A stretch of DNA of 64,000 nucleotides from Desmodus rotundus (Eukaryota > Chordata > Mammalia > Chiroptera > Phyllostomidae): the NCBI RefSeq assembly GCF_022682495.2, contig NC_071390.1:105944294-106008293 (forward strand), read 5' to 3'. Below the pieces are notes generated by a model, which was not told where the DNA came from, searched no databases, and worked only from the letters and a program-made list of their open reading frames with translations. The position numbers and the translations under genes were made by a program. This document shows, one piece after another, positions 11,868-23,800 of this stretch. Positions within the stretch are counted from its first letter, which is position 1, and each line of letters begins with the position of its first letter.

Positions 11868-13310
11868 TTCCAGAGTCAGTTCTTCACATAGTTGTATATC
11901 ATATGCTTTAAAATCATCTGTATTTTTTAGGTCTGGATCCAGTTCTCATTGTGAATAAACATTATAAATTGGAGGATGGTTCCTTTAAGAAGAAAAAATT
12001 ACAAACATAAAATTATTTAAGAAAATAGTTAAGATTAAAAATAAAATCATACTGTATACCCCAAACATCATGAAATCTGAAAAAAAAACAGTGTTTATAG
12101 TAAATGTCATGTCTCTAACATTTTTCCTCCAATTTTTGGTTGCATAGTTTTCCAACCCTTCATTTATAATAACATTTTCTACATTGTGAGTAGAAATCTC
12201 CCTCTTCTAATGTGGTTGATTAAACTTAATTTTTTATTATTAGTATTTTAAAAAAGTGTCTTTCAGATATAATAAATGTTATATTGGTAATGCCCTGATA
12301 ATATTTCTGGACTGTTATTGATTTCTAAAAAAAAAAAAAGCCACAAACATCTGTTTTATGAGCCATAGTATTTGAACATGACCTCTGTAGACTAGCTTCT
12401 GCCTCTCTACATTTCAAACCTTGTATCTCCTTTGTGATATGTCCTTGCCTGTGCCACCACAGGATAAACACCTATTACTGGTTATCCCTGGTCCTCCCCT
12501 TAGTGAGTAGATGAGCATGGAGGAAACAGGCAGTGGGCATGATTCCTGTTACCATCCCACATCAGGAAGCCCACCTGTACCAAATTCTGTATACACGTGA
12601 CTGCTCATAAATCACAGAGTTCTATCCCACTAAAATCAAACTGTATTCATACAAACGCAGGTTCTGTCAACTAAATCCCCAAAGAGCCATGGTCCTTCCA
12701 AAGTCCCTACATAAAATCAATGTGAGTATTCTTATTTTCATGGTAATATGCTTACATAAATTCAATACAAATCTGTTTTCCTTGTAACGGGACATAATTG
12801 GAAACATTGGTTATATTACCAAGGCCTTGACTGGAATGTTATATTTTAGATAGATATTCATAGATTCAGAAATAACCAGACAGCTTTAAGGCACTAAAGT
12901 TGACTTTATGGAGCCAATAAAGCCTCTTGGAAAAATCATTCTTGTGCCTCATTTACAGGCTTCCCAGAAACTCACCAGGTAAGTAAAGAAGGTCACTTCT
13001 TGGCAGACCCAGTTACCTCAGGATATTTTGGGGAACTCAGGAGAAGAGGAATTCACTCAAATCTGTAGGTATTGTAGGCGAAGTCTTAAGGCAATTCCTT
13101 GGCTTGGCTTCCTAGCCTCAAAAGACCCTGGCCCCTCCAAAGCCACCACATAAGGGAAGTAACTGGTCTTGAATGAGTTAAAACCTTTTACTTGTATATA
13201 TTCACAAAATGTTTGATCAGTGTGCACACTGGTGAGGCATCTCCTAGAACCTTGAAAGTGGCTAATGTAAAACAGGTCCCTGAAGTTTAAGATTATCAGT
13301 TTCATGGCAG
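11868..13310. other. No gene; unassigned sequence
   Basis: AT-rich up to about 12380, then ordinary composition. An A-run sits at 12329-12341. No repeat recognised; the 82-codon minus frame at 13305-13057 resembles nothing I know. Confidence 0.5.
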
Positions 13311-13430
13311 AATCATATTCAGGTTTCCCTAAAATTGGACTCCTCAGCTCCTATCCCCGACCCACTGAATGTAAATTTCTGGGAGATGGAAGTGAGGCTC
13401 TATACTTCTAACATGCTGACCCTTCCACAT
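13310..13430 (+). mobile_element. Possible MER5-like fragment
   Basis: Contains 'cccactgaatgtaaatttct' followed by a purine-rich stretch, resembling the 'cctactgaatcagaatctct' core of MER5-type hAT elements. Heavily diverged. Confidence 0.35.
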
Positions 13431-13631
13431 GGCCTGGAAGCTCTATGCAATGTGAGGACAAAATTTTGTTGCTGACACTCTAGCAGTGTGCTCCTACTTC
13501 TAGTACCCAGAGTTAATAAAAATATTTTCAAAACCAGGGATGCATCTACTTCCAGATAACCATTCAAGCATTCTAATTATAGAGGGTTTATCTCTTGTTT
13601 GAACAAATAAACTATTGGTATGTAGGGTATG

Positions 13632-13833
13632 TAGGGATGTCCAACCCATGGCCCATGGGCCACATGTGGCCCAGGATGCCTATGAATGCGGCCCAACACA
13701 AAATCTTAAATCTACTTAAAACATTATGAGAATTTTTTTGTGATTACATGTCACAATGTATTTAATGTGTGGCCCAAGACAACTCTTCTTTTTCCAGGGT
13801 GGCCCAGAGATGCCAAAAGGTTGGACATGCCTG
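13632..13833 (-). mobile_element. Short non-autonomous hAT element
   Basis: The ends are inverted repeats: tagggatgtccaacc on the left against caggcatgtccaacc (reverse complement of the right end). The interior has repeated 'ggccca' and 'ggccacatgtggccca' palindromes, typical of MER1/Charlie-like MITEs. About 200 bases, no coding capacity. Reading outward from CAGG, the better-preserved end is on the minus strand. The 8-base target duplication is not convincing. Confidence 0.7.
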
Positions 13834-13839
13834 AACTGT

Positions 13840-14355
13840 AGGGGGTACCAGTGTGTATTTTTTTTCAATGGGTATAATAACAGAGGCTAAAAGGTTATTT
13901 ATAATGATTATAAGTTTATGTTGGCAGTAATAACTTATTTTTATTTACAATTTAAAATTTCTACAATAGATTTCACCTTCATTGAGTAATTGTAAAATGC
14001 ACACAGAGTATTTTTTAAAATTTTTACAGGGATAGACAGAGAAAAGTATCATTGGTATGTGGGGCTTTGAAATACACACTGTTTACTAAATAAGTTATTT
14101 GAGCATAAGAAACTGATTCAAGTGATTAATTGCCAAATCTAAACAGTCCCCAGATGTCTGACTTCCTAATTCTAGTCACTTTCTCTAGAATCTAAAAAAA
14201 AAAAAAAAAGAAATTCCATGTCTTTTTTTCAAAGAGATGAGTGAAAAGCATTTATTCTAAGAGCTCAGTCATTCTTGATGATGTCTTAGAAGAAGTATCA
14301 ATGTATCTTTTCATCTAGTTATCCAAGACTTGTATCCTACTTCACATGATGCAAT
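13840..14355. other. Start of repeat-poor tract
   Basis: AT-rich sequence with a 16-base A-run near 14194-14209. Nothing else recognised. Confidence 0.5.
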
Positions 14356-14359
14356 CCAT

Positions 14360-14535
14360 CTCCTAAGCACTTTATATACATTAACTTGATTCCTTGTTGC
14401 AATGCTGTAAGATAACTATGATTGTTATGTTTCACATATATGAACTATTACTAGGAGTTCCTAAAACTATGAACTAGAAGTTCCTAAATCCACCCAGCTA
14501 GAATATAGTGAAGTTCAGACCGATGTCCAGGCAGG
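14360..14535 (+). mobile_element. MIR SINE fragment
   Basis: Follows the MIR core order: 'aagcactttatatacattaa', then an interval corresponding to the 'atgaggtag...attattatcccc' part, then 'cacccagctagaatatagtg', then 'ccgatgtccaggcagg'. Typical age and length for a mammalian MIR. Confidence 0.65.
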
Positions 14536-17500
14536 ATATGTGGTTCCAGATGTTCTGTTCTCCACCAAATAAGACACTGATCTCATTCTCATACACACAG
14601 ATCAGAATGGGAAGGATGCAAATCCCACAATTCAAATTATTCAGACAAGTAAGAATTTTTATTTGACCCATGGTTGCTTAAATTCTTCAATAATTGTAAT
14701 ATCTCAAAATCTAATATGTTGGCAAAAGTGTCACTTTTCCCACCAATTCTTTTAAATATGATGTCAGTTTAGACTTTAAAAATCAACATGGGCTGGCGTA
14801 TCTTGGCTATGAAGAAATTTCTTATTCTTGCTGAACATTAGTTAACTTCACTGCTGAAATTTGTGGACACAAGAACATAATTCAGGAGCCGACAGGGAGG
14901 TAAATGACATGATGTGTAAATGTTTGTGAATGTGGGCCTGTCTCAGGTAGATGGCTAGAATGCGGTAGCTTTTCTCACTATTCATGCAGTGCATCCCTGT
15001 CACTTACCACAGAAGTAGTCTGTGAGGCTTCCAATCATTACAGGGCTATTTTAAAACATCCCATTCCTTTCAAATTGTTTCCCAGTTAGTAACTTGTGAA
15101 TGCTCCTTTAACTTTTAATCTTTTTTTGACACTTTTTGACCTGTCTTTTGTTTGTGTTTTCTCACCATAAATCATCTCTGTCTCAGGGAAGCCTCTCATC
15201 AGTCAAGGTCTCATTGCATTCCTACTCCCCCAAGGTTCCTCCAATTTCCTAGGATTAGAGCTAGAATCGCCTGAGAGCATGTAGATAGTTCAATAAACTG
15301 CTTAAAAAAACAACCCTGCCCTTCTCACACAATCCGCTCTGTGGCCTTCATTTCTGCACGGTTGTTATCCCAATCAATACTGGTATCTCAGTAATTAAAG
15401 GCTCCCAGGTTTAGACTTTAGGCCTTCTTGCTGGGTCCCCTTATCTGCAAAAACACTGCCTTGTATGTTTGCCTCAGCTGTCCTTGACTTCTAAAGCTGC
15501 CATCAACAATTACATTGTATTTTTTATTCCAAATCGACTGCTGTGTCAGTTGAACTATTTAAATGATCTTCACTCATACAATCATTACTATGGCCCACCC
15601 TTATAATATTTGAAAGCACCGTTTGGTTTTTATTTCTTATCTTGGTACTAACCTGAATTCCCTTCCACTCATCATAAATCTTTTCTGGATAAATAAGTAC
15701 ATCTCCATTGAATTATGTTTACCTATCTGTTAGCTTTCTGACAAAGTAGCTCTGGAAAACACCCTTCACAGCTTCAGAGGCTTCTGCTCTAACTTTCCCT
15801 TTCTAATGATCAATATCTGCAGTAAAAGTGAGAAATGTAGTCAAGTATGGGCATGACTGCACATAGATGAATATGCGATATTATAGATATCCCAAAGACT
15901 TATAAAAATAAACTGCCTTACTTTACATCTGGTGGGAAAAGCCAATCCTGTAGTTGTACTTCGATAATGAAGAGATTTTTGATTTGTGAAGCCCTGCCAG
16001 GAGCTGAAAACGCTCTAGACTTATTTCCTCAGATCTCTCCACTCACTGAGGCCAGGTGCTTTGCTACGAATTAGGCCATGGGGCAGATGGGACTGACCCT
16101 CACAGAAGTGCAGACTCTGTCTCTACATAACTGTTTAAGAGTCCACGGGCAGGGTAAATGGGAGGGTAAATTAAAGAGAAAATGGAGAGAAATAAAAGCA
16201 GTAAAGCAATGTAGTGAAAGGAAATGTATAGTTTTAGTTGAGCTTATCATGTGAGTGGACAAAGGCCTCACATGGGCTTCAGAAACAGCACGGTCAACAG
16301 TCGTCCCCCACCACCTTCAACAACTGCTAACCATGACCCTCACCGTCAGCCCTGAGAACTACCAGCCACTCACTATAACCAACAACCACTACCACCAACC
16401 ACCAACCACCAACCACCATCAATCGTCCACTAACAACCACAGCCCATCACCGACAACAGAAATCAACAAAAGCAGCCACCACCACCTACCATCAAACGTA
16501 GCAGTTAATGGAAAATAGTGCAGGGGCAGCAGAAAGGTAGAATCAGACAATTGAGGAAGGTCCCAATTTTAGCAACGTAGGGCAATCCCAAGGCTGACAG
16601 AATAAAAATCCAGATTTGAAAGTCCATGTACAGGAATTCATGAATGAAGATATGAAGGTTATCACTATTTCTTCAAAACAAAATGTTAGAAACACCATAA
16701 TAAAAATGTATAACTATGGTGTAAAACTAAAAATAACAGAATTTGTCTGTGTTTGCTATTATGCAACCTCAAAAAATTAGTTAAATTATATGCAAAGTTA
16801 CCATAGTTAAATTGTTCATATTCACAGGTAAAGACATGTTTGATGGATCATATGACCTTCACCAAGTCATTTAACAAGCTGCAGTTTGTCCATAGTCCCA
16901 GATGGCTCTGTGCTGTATCAAGTGTTTTTACCACACAAACTGCGATGGCTTTATTTTTCAACAGACACTACCATATTTACCGAAGAGTTAAAACATTCTG
17001 CTTCAGGTGAATCTTTGTAAATTTTCCACTTCCAGCTTTAATAGTCTAAAAACTGCTCAGGTAATTGCATATAATAGTAAGGGGTAGGGGAAGTAAAGAA
17101 AAATAAATCAATATAAGATTATATAATTGTATTTCTTATCTTCCAGTGCTGAAGCTACCCATAGAAACTCTAGTTATCAGAAGACATCCAACCTTGGCAA
17201 GGTTAGCCTGGATTTGTGGTTAGAGTAGTTGTGATTTTTAAAGTATTATTATGATGATGATAATCATTATGGAGTTGTAGCATGTACCTTTTAATTTGGT
17301 TGTCAAGGGAGACAGGGAGTGATAATTAAGGCTAAAAAATGGAGAATGGAAGTCTTATTAAAGGATATATTGAAGATGGGAATTTGATCTGAGAATTAGA
17401 TTATGATGAGAGTTTTTAATGCAGCTGTGACACTCTTGAGTGACAGGGGAACTGAGCAGGCAATTACAACGACAGGCATCTCCCCTAATCTTTACAATCC

Positions 17501-18424
17501 CAAACTCACAGTCACATCCATTTAAATTAATTTTATGAAGCCTGCACATTTATAGCCTCACCAAATTGGAAATTTGTTTATTGTCCACAGGAAATAATTT
17601 TAGGCCAGCAAGTAGCAGTGAAAGCCATCATACCTGTCTGTCTTGTCTTTTTAACTTGTCAAATTAATAATATGAGATTAATCGGAGGGCCGCTGCCTTT
17701 ATGAAAGCTGACCGATCCTCAGAGACAAGCATTATTGTGATTATCAGTGGGAAGGTTAGAGGGAGGCATGTAAAAGTCACAACTGATCCATGAGTTCCTA
17801 CATTAAGCAAAGGATTTGAAAAAAAAAAAAAAACAGCAACAAGGCTTGTGTTGCTCAGTGTTATAAGTGAGAAATCAGTCTTCCTTGCATTGCTGTAACT
17901 GAAATTTTCAGGAATGGATTTTTAACAACTTTGGACATAGTTAACTTAAGATGTCTGTTCAGTAGAGATAGCAGTAGCTCATTACCATGCATGCTGAAAA
18001 CCTATTTTAAGAAGTACTTTACTGCACAAAGATTAATTTACCACATCGTATTTTTCCTCCTAGTAATGCTAATATAAATAATTGTTGTGCCTTAAATTGG
18101 CATTATATTTTGATAGCATAGTTTTTAATATACAAAGAACTGTTCAGCGGAACGGTTCAGAAACATGGAAATGGAGACAAAAATAGGAGTCTTTGGGAAC
18201 AGCTCTTAATTTAAATCCCATTTATTGTTCTGTTAGAGTATGGTAGCTGAAGATGTTTCAACATAATAATGATAGAATCATGATTGCTTTGCAAATAAGT
18301 TTCAAAATATACCAGAAATTTGTTTGTGGTTTGTTATGGTAAAATCTGAAAAATCACCCTAATTAAAAGCATTCTTTATTATTCCCATCTGTTAATATAC
18401 TGTTATTTCCTCTTAGGGTTATCT
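14536..18424. other. Repeat-poor non-coding tract
   Basis: The longest stretch in the window without recognisable transposons. No frame resembles a known protein. It contains a CCACCAA-type simple repeat (16366-16440) and a CpG-containing, conserved-looking segment at 17640-17770. Such tracts in mammals often hold regulatory elements, but nothing here shows that directly. Confidence 0.5.
16366..16440. repeat. (ACCACCAA)n-type simple repeat
   Basis: Degenerate repeat of accacc/accaa units; it accounts for the His/Asn/Thr-rich 87-codon frame at 16255-16518, which I do not regard as a gene. Confidence 0.75.
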
Positions 18425-18429
18425 AATAG

Positions 18430-18525
18430 GGCTCTTGTGTGTGTACACATGTATATGTGTATGTGTACACATGTGTATGTGTGTGCATTTATATGTATAT
18501 GTGTGTGTATATATATGTAATTTGG
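18430..18525. repeat. (TG/TA/CA)n microsatellite
   Basis: Alternating purine-pyrimidine tract of tgtgtg, tatatg and gtacacatgt units, potentially Z-DNA forming. Confidence 0.8.
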
Positions 18526-19424
18526 GCAGAGTTCTGTGGTAGTGACTAGTGGGTATGCAATTTTCCTAAGTTCTAGTGATAAAAATGTGTTAATGTCATC
18601 ACACTACAATTAAAAGTCAATATATAGTACTTATAATGATAGAATAAGAGATAAATGTGGTATGTGATTAATTAAAAGTTTAAAATACCAAAAAGAGTAA
18701 TAAATATTACCTATGTTTTGGGGATGAATTGGTAAAAGTGAGAAATTGCTGAATACTCAGTACATAGGGATATTATTTATAATATATATCTAATGCTCAA
18801 TATCATAAAACTATTATTTAAGAATAGGGTGATTGAAAACCAGAAATAATTAAACAATTTGAGTATTTACCACTGGGGCACAAAAGAAAATATTAAGATG
18901 CTTCCGAGAGAGAGTTTCCATTTCTTATGGCTCTTTAGTAACATGCAAATATTTCTGAGAGAATATTAAAATCTTAAGTATGTTCCCTCTGTATATGTAT
19001 GTGAATGAATATGTATGGTGTTGTATGCCATAGCTTTCAAACATAAAGTGGATTTAATTTTTCTTTTGTAAAAGACTAGATATTCTGAAAAAACTTTGCT
19101 AATTTTCTTTTACTGTGTCATTTTTAGTATGATGATGAATAACTCAGCCCATTCATTTTCTTCATATAAAGCTCAGCTGGCAATATCTAATGTATCAGTG
19201 TGATAGGGTTCAAATTAATTGTGTAGATCTAGTAATGAACGTGTGTTACATTATTCTCAGTGCCTGAACTGTGATTAAAACCGCAGTTCTTTGCAATGTA
19301 GAGGAAGACACCGTCTTTCTACCACCACCAGTTAGGCATAATATAAATTAGTGACACAGAACAGCTACAAACGAGGATCCAGCAGAATCCCCTCTCCTTT
19401 CAGGACCATTCTCTAGCTTTACAG
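18526..19424. other. No gene; unassigned AT-rich sequence
   Basis: Mostly AT-rich with no recognised repeat. Composition becomes more balanced from about 19300, just before the palindromic hAT element. Confidence 0.5.
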
Positions 19425-19614
19425 CAGGGGTGTCAAGCTCATTGTCACCAGGGGCCACATCAGCCTCACGGTTGCCTTCAAAGGGCCGAATGTAATTTCA
19501 ACTCGTTAACAGTTAAGGAGTAGTTACATTTATACAGTCCTAAAATTATTTCAGTCCTTGAAGGCAACCACGAGGCTGATGTAGCCCCCAGTGAAAATGA
19601 GTTTGACACCCCTG
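19425..19614. mobile_element. Palindromic hAT-type MITE
   Basis: Starts CAGGGGTGTCAAGCTCATT and ends with its near inverse, ATGAGTTTGACACCCCTG. The two halves are inverted copies over most of their length: 'cagcctcacggttgccttca' on the left mirrors 'tgaaggcaaccacgaggctg' on the right. A short unpaired centre is AT-rich. No coding capacity. CAGG ends and palindromic arms fit the non-autonomous hAT elements known to be abundant in bats; the exact family is not assigned. Confidence 0.8.
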
Positions 19615-19619
19615 GTCAA

Positions 19620-20740
19620 ACAGGTTTCTCCCTTGGTAGGCACCTGGCAACCTCCTTCAGTGTCTGAATTGAACTAGTGCCTTTATACAACGCCCCACTC
19701 TGTGCAGAATATTCCACACATGTTGCAGTAAGGCTTAGCTGACCATGCTATGTTATCCCTTGGTATACAGTTTAGCAGATCAATTGAAGGGAAGGCTCCT
19801 GGGACTGTTAAATCTGATGGGGATAATTTGATGTTGGAAAGATCACTGTTCATGTAGTCTTATATTTGAGTATTTTTTCACAAGCCACTACTCCATGGGC
19901 ATTTACAGAGGTAGTGAGCATTAAACTGAGTTTTAGGAGACAAATATATTGCCTGAACTCTGCCAGGTTCCAGTCTATGACCCTGGCAAAGCGATTAACC
20001 AGAGTTCTTCCTTGTGTGTTACACATGCTCACTGTCACTGTTGCTACAGCACACCGCTTTCTGTTCATTCAACGCGAAGATGTTAATACCCGTTCTGTGC
20101 TCAGAAAATGAGAAGATGACCAGCAAGATAGACATACTTCGTGATATAAAATCTGGGGGAAAAATAAAGATGGAAGACAGGACTGTGTCTATAGAGGTCA
20201 TTTTCCTGATGGGGCTATTTACATTATCCAGATTCTAATTTATCCCTCTCCAAAATCTAAAATGTAAAAATCCAAGGAAAATGTTTAGTAATGGAACTTA
20301 CTTTGCAAACTATGATGGAAGAAAATATCCACAAAATTAGTCCAGAAAATGTTGAGAAAGAACAGGAAGAATGGTTTGAATATGAAAACAAAATCAGTAA
20401 TGGAAGCAGTGCTTTGTTGGCCTTGGAATTAAAAATGAGGAAGGAACTAAACTGAGAAGAAGAGGGTACTCTAGAAAGAAGGAAGAAGGAAGAACTCTTC
20501 AACCAGTGATGTTGGGATGGATAAAGGGACTTCTCCATTGCTGATGGACACAAAGACTCTAGAATTGTGGTCCAACAGTGAACTTTCATTACTACCTTGT
20601 GATAAAATTTGCCTTTCCAAATAGAATACAATAGGAAGGAAGAGGCAGAAGATTGGAAGATATAATTCTAGGATTCAAAATCAGAATTTTCTGCTGAAAG
20701 CACTCCATGATCATCGGCAATTAAATTGGACTTCCTGAAA
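19620..20740. other. No confirmed gene; possible decayed coding piece
   Basis: Unassigned sequence with overlapping frames of 70-124 codons on both strands. The plus strand from about 20253 reads an acidic, Lys/Glu-rich 59-codon frame ('MEENIHKISPENVEKEQEEW...') up to a stop near 20455, then keeps the same character beyond the stop. This could be a decayed retrocopy or chance in a purine-rich stretch. I recognise no family. Confidence 0.3.
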
Positions 20741-20744
20741 TTGG

Positions 20745-20865
20745 TCAGCCCTAAGTTAAAGAGAGGAAAAAACCCTACCCCTTAGAATGGTTTTGAAAAT
20801 TGAATGAGCTAAGACATGAGAAAATGCCTTGTATATTTAAAACTAGTGTTTATTGTTTTCCTTTA
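20745..20865 (+). mobile_element. Probable MIR fragment
   Basis: Order 'ccctacc...', 'gaatgagctaagacatgaga' and 'aaatgccttgtatatttaaa' fits the 3' half of the MIR consensus ('aatgagataatacatgtaaa...'). Diverged. Confidence 0.45.
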
Positions 20866-21133
20866 GTAAACTCCACCTGGTATAAATCATACTCTTATGA
20901 TCAGATATCTATTTTTATTCAGTTGTCCCTTAAAGCACTAGGGAAACAGTTTGCAGTTGTATTCTCTTCATCTTCCTTATTGATAAGGGAAATACATGTA
21001 TCCACTTCCCAAGGAATGCATTTTTCTTTTAAATATTAATCATTTATGCATAAATTTATCACACACATATATTTTCTAAATTTAAAGAAATCATGCAATG
21101 CTCTGTGCATTATGAGTTAAATTATGTTGAGAT

Positions 21134-21568
21134 ACTTAGGATATATCAGCTATGGTACATTTACACAATGGAATACTACACAGCCATAAAAAAGAAGGAA
21201 ATCTTACCTTTTGCAACAGCATGGATAGACCTAGAGATTTTTATTCTAAGTGAAATAAGACAGTCAGATAAAGACAAATACTATAGGATCTCACTGATAT
21301 GTGGAGTCCAATGAACAAAATAAACTCACAAAAAAGAAACACAGGCATGGATACATGGAAGAGACTTACAGCTATCAGAGGGGAGGCAGGGCTGAATGAA
21401 AGGAGGTGAAGGGATGGGCCAAAGAACATATGCATGACCCATAGACACAGACAATAGAGTGATGGTGGCCAGATGGAAGGTGGGGCAGGGGCTAAGTGGA
21501 AGCAGGCAAAGGGGGAGGGGGATAATAGGGACATCTGTATTAGTGTCAACAATAAAAAAGGAAAAAAA
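21134..21568 (+). mobile_element. 5'-truncated L1, 3' end
   Basis: Plus-strand L1 tail: the ORF2 C-terminus ('YTMEYYTAIKKKEI'-type, 21165-21210), then a G-rich 3'UTR and a short A-rich end. Perfect 11-base target duplication tatgttgagat at 21123-21133 and 21569-21579. Confidence 0.9.
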
Positions 21569-21579
21569 TATGTTGAGAT

Positions 21580-22645
21580 GTACCTATGTCTCTGATTTTA
21601 TATCTTGCTAGGAAGAAAGACTTTTAAGCTTTTCTTTTGTGACCCAATTATTAGTCCTAAATTTAAGGTACATTTGGGGAAACTTTCTCAGTGGTGGTCT
21701 TCTATACAAGAATAGTTCCTAAAGGTTACAACCTGTATTCACAAACAAATATAAACTCTACTGAGCATCAGCAGTGGGCCATGACGGTATATATATCTGA
21801 ACTGCAAGGCTGATATGCATTACCTATCTTTAGGGTGATATGAGTATGTACACCTTACCCCTAGAGTAACTACAAAACTACTTTTATAATTGTCCATGGG
21901 ATATATGTTACCTTTCCCCCCATTTCTCTCTTCCTCTCAGCTCACAGGTAGGCAGTGACTCTGTGGACACTGTCTTTTGCTTTCCCATGTGCAATGGTCA
22001 CAAGAAACTTCAACATTGCCTCCTGAATATGAACACAGACATGTGGATGCACACACTGTCACAGTGAAAAATATTTTAGGCATCACTGAAGTCTGGGACT
22101 GTGATAACTCGGCCACTACAGAACAGGGGAAGGCACTTTACAAGGAAAGCCAAGAATCACTCCTTGAGAATTTTCCCATCTGCTTTTTTTTCAGAAGGAA
22201 AGCAGGTTCTCATATCTGGAAATTCAGGAACAGCTATGAGAGGGATGGGGCTTAGGGAATTCAATGATTCTCAGATAAACAGTCTTGTAGAGCTTGCAAA
22301 ATGGAAATTCCATCATCCTTTTAATTCCATCATCCTTCTTTATTTATCAGATCGTTAAGTGTGTTTCTGTAAACATTGTGTGTTACACCAATGCATTTAC
22401 ACTTTACTTGCCTGAAGGTCATTTACTAGAAAATTTCTCAGAAAGTGCTTGTAGTGGTTGTTCCTGGGTTATAGACCTCTCTAATAGTTAGTTCATCGAC
22501 AGCCTTTACACTTAAGGCTAGATTGATGTGAGTATAGAACCCCTGATTCATATTTTTTCTTGAATTCATTTCTCTATTATTTCTGGTATCTGGTATTGTT
22601 AGCCAAGTGTCTTTTGTGAATTTGGTTGCATATACAGGTTCCAGC
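21580..22645. other. No gene recognised
   Basis: Balanced composition; frames up to 92 codons resemble nothing known. A short direct duplication of 'aattccatcatcctt' occurs at about 22307-22340. Confidence 0.45.
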
Positions 22646-22649
22646 ACAA

Positions 22650-22960
22650 ATAACACCCCTTTTTATGACAAAATCTTTTATTACAAAATCATAAGCACAT
22701 AATTCTGTAACATAACAATATCACACTCAAGCACACCATATGGCATTTTAGGTGAAATGTTCAAATTAAAACTATAAATTATTACACCCATATTATTACC
22801 CTCCCAACCACACTCAAGCAGGCGTCACTTCTGCTGGACCCCGTATGTTTAACTTCGCTGTTCTGATGTCACCAAACAAGGTTGTTCTCCCAGCGATGTC
22901 TTTTAGCATTGGCCACTCTGGGCGGACCTCCTCAGGTGTGTGGGGTTTCACTTGTATATA
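22650..22960 (-). pseudogene. Probable 3' end of an unidentified processed retrocopy
   Basis: Minus-strand segment with the layout of an mRNA 3' end. An open stretch from about 22955 ends at a TGA near 22817; it encodes 'VKPHTPEEVRPEWPMLK', then 'DIAGRTTLFGDIRTAKLNI', and finishes 'RGPAEVTPA'. About 150 bases of AT-rich 3'UTR follow, including an AATAAA signal near 22680, ending about 25 bases later. Codon composition is clearly different from the AT-rich surroundings. A TAG lies just upstream in frame, so only about 45 codons remain open. No poly(A) or target duplication is clear. I do not recognise the parent protein; an old repeat with a fortuitous frame is the alternative. Confidence 0.45.
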
Positions 22961-23324
22961 CTAGTAAGTAGTTTTTATTTCTGTCACTTCAGTAATTGGT
23001 ATCATTAATTATGTTTCTTCAGATTTGGTTGCCTATTATACAGATATTGGATTTTGATTATGTTCTGTATCATTTTTCTTGAATATTTTAATATTTCTAC
23101 CTTTCAATACATTTCCTTTAAGATGTCATTGATTTGCTTATTCTCTTGTGTGCTCCCTATAGGCTAGTCTCCTTTCTTCAGTGATTTTTGTCTTTAGTTT
23201 GACTCTCTTTTCAAATATATTCTGTAAGAACTGATGTGATTTTCTTTATCTTTTATTTACATTTTAAGAAATATTTGTCATCAGGTTGTTTTTTCCATTG
23301 ATTGTGGGTGGTCACTTGTTTATT
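22961..23324. other. AT-rich, no gene recognised
   Basis: T-rich on the plus strand; possibly antisense L1 3'UTR too decayed to place. Confidence 0.4.
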
Positions 23325-23800
23325 CTCTTATTTTTTAAATAAAAATTTTATATATTGTGGTGTACAACATGGTGATTTCATATAATATAAAGAGGGAAAT
23401 GATCATTATATCAAGCTCATTAACATATTTTCTCACATAGTTACCATTTTATGTGGGATTGCTGGGTCATATGGCAGTTCCATTTTTAATTCGAGAAACC
23501 TCCATACTGTTTTCTATAGTGGACGTTCCAAGTTACATGTCCACCAACAGTGCATTGCCTTTCTTCCACATATCCTCTCCTTCCCACTTATTTTCTTGAT
23601 AATGGAAATTCTAACTGGTCTGTGGTGATATTTCATAGTTTTGAATTGACTAAATTTTGAATTGCAATAATTAGTGATGTTGAACACCCTTCCATCTACC
23701 TTTTGGCCATTTGACTGTATTCATGGGTTTAATTATAGGGTTTCCATTCTCTCATCAGTCTATGTGTTTTTTCTTACATCAATACCACCCTGATTTAATT
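23325..23800 (-). mobile_element. Old L1 3' region
   Basis: Minus-strand L1M-type tail; the plus strand shows the typical antisense phrases 'gtggtgtacaacatggtgat' and 'gggattgctgggtcatatgg'. It abuts the opposite-strand L1 at 23800. Confidence 0.6.

Noticed and set aside
16255..16518. 87-codon His/Asn/Thr-rich frame
   Set aside because: It is produced by a CCACCAA-type simple repeat and resembles no protein family.
20257..20631. 124-codon minus-strand frame, Ser-rich
   Set aside because: Mirror of a purine-rich plus strand; no domain or family recognisable.
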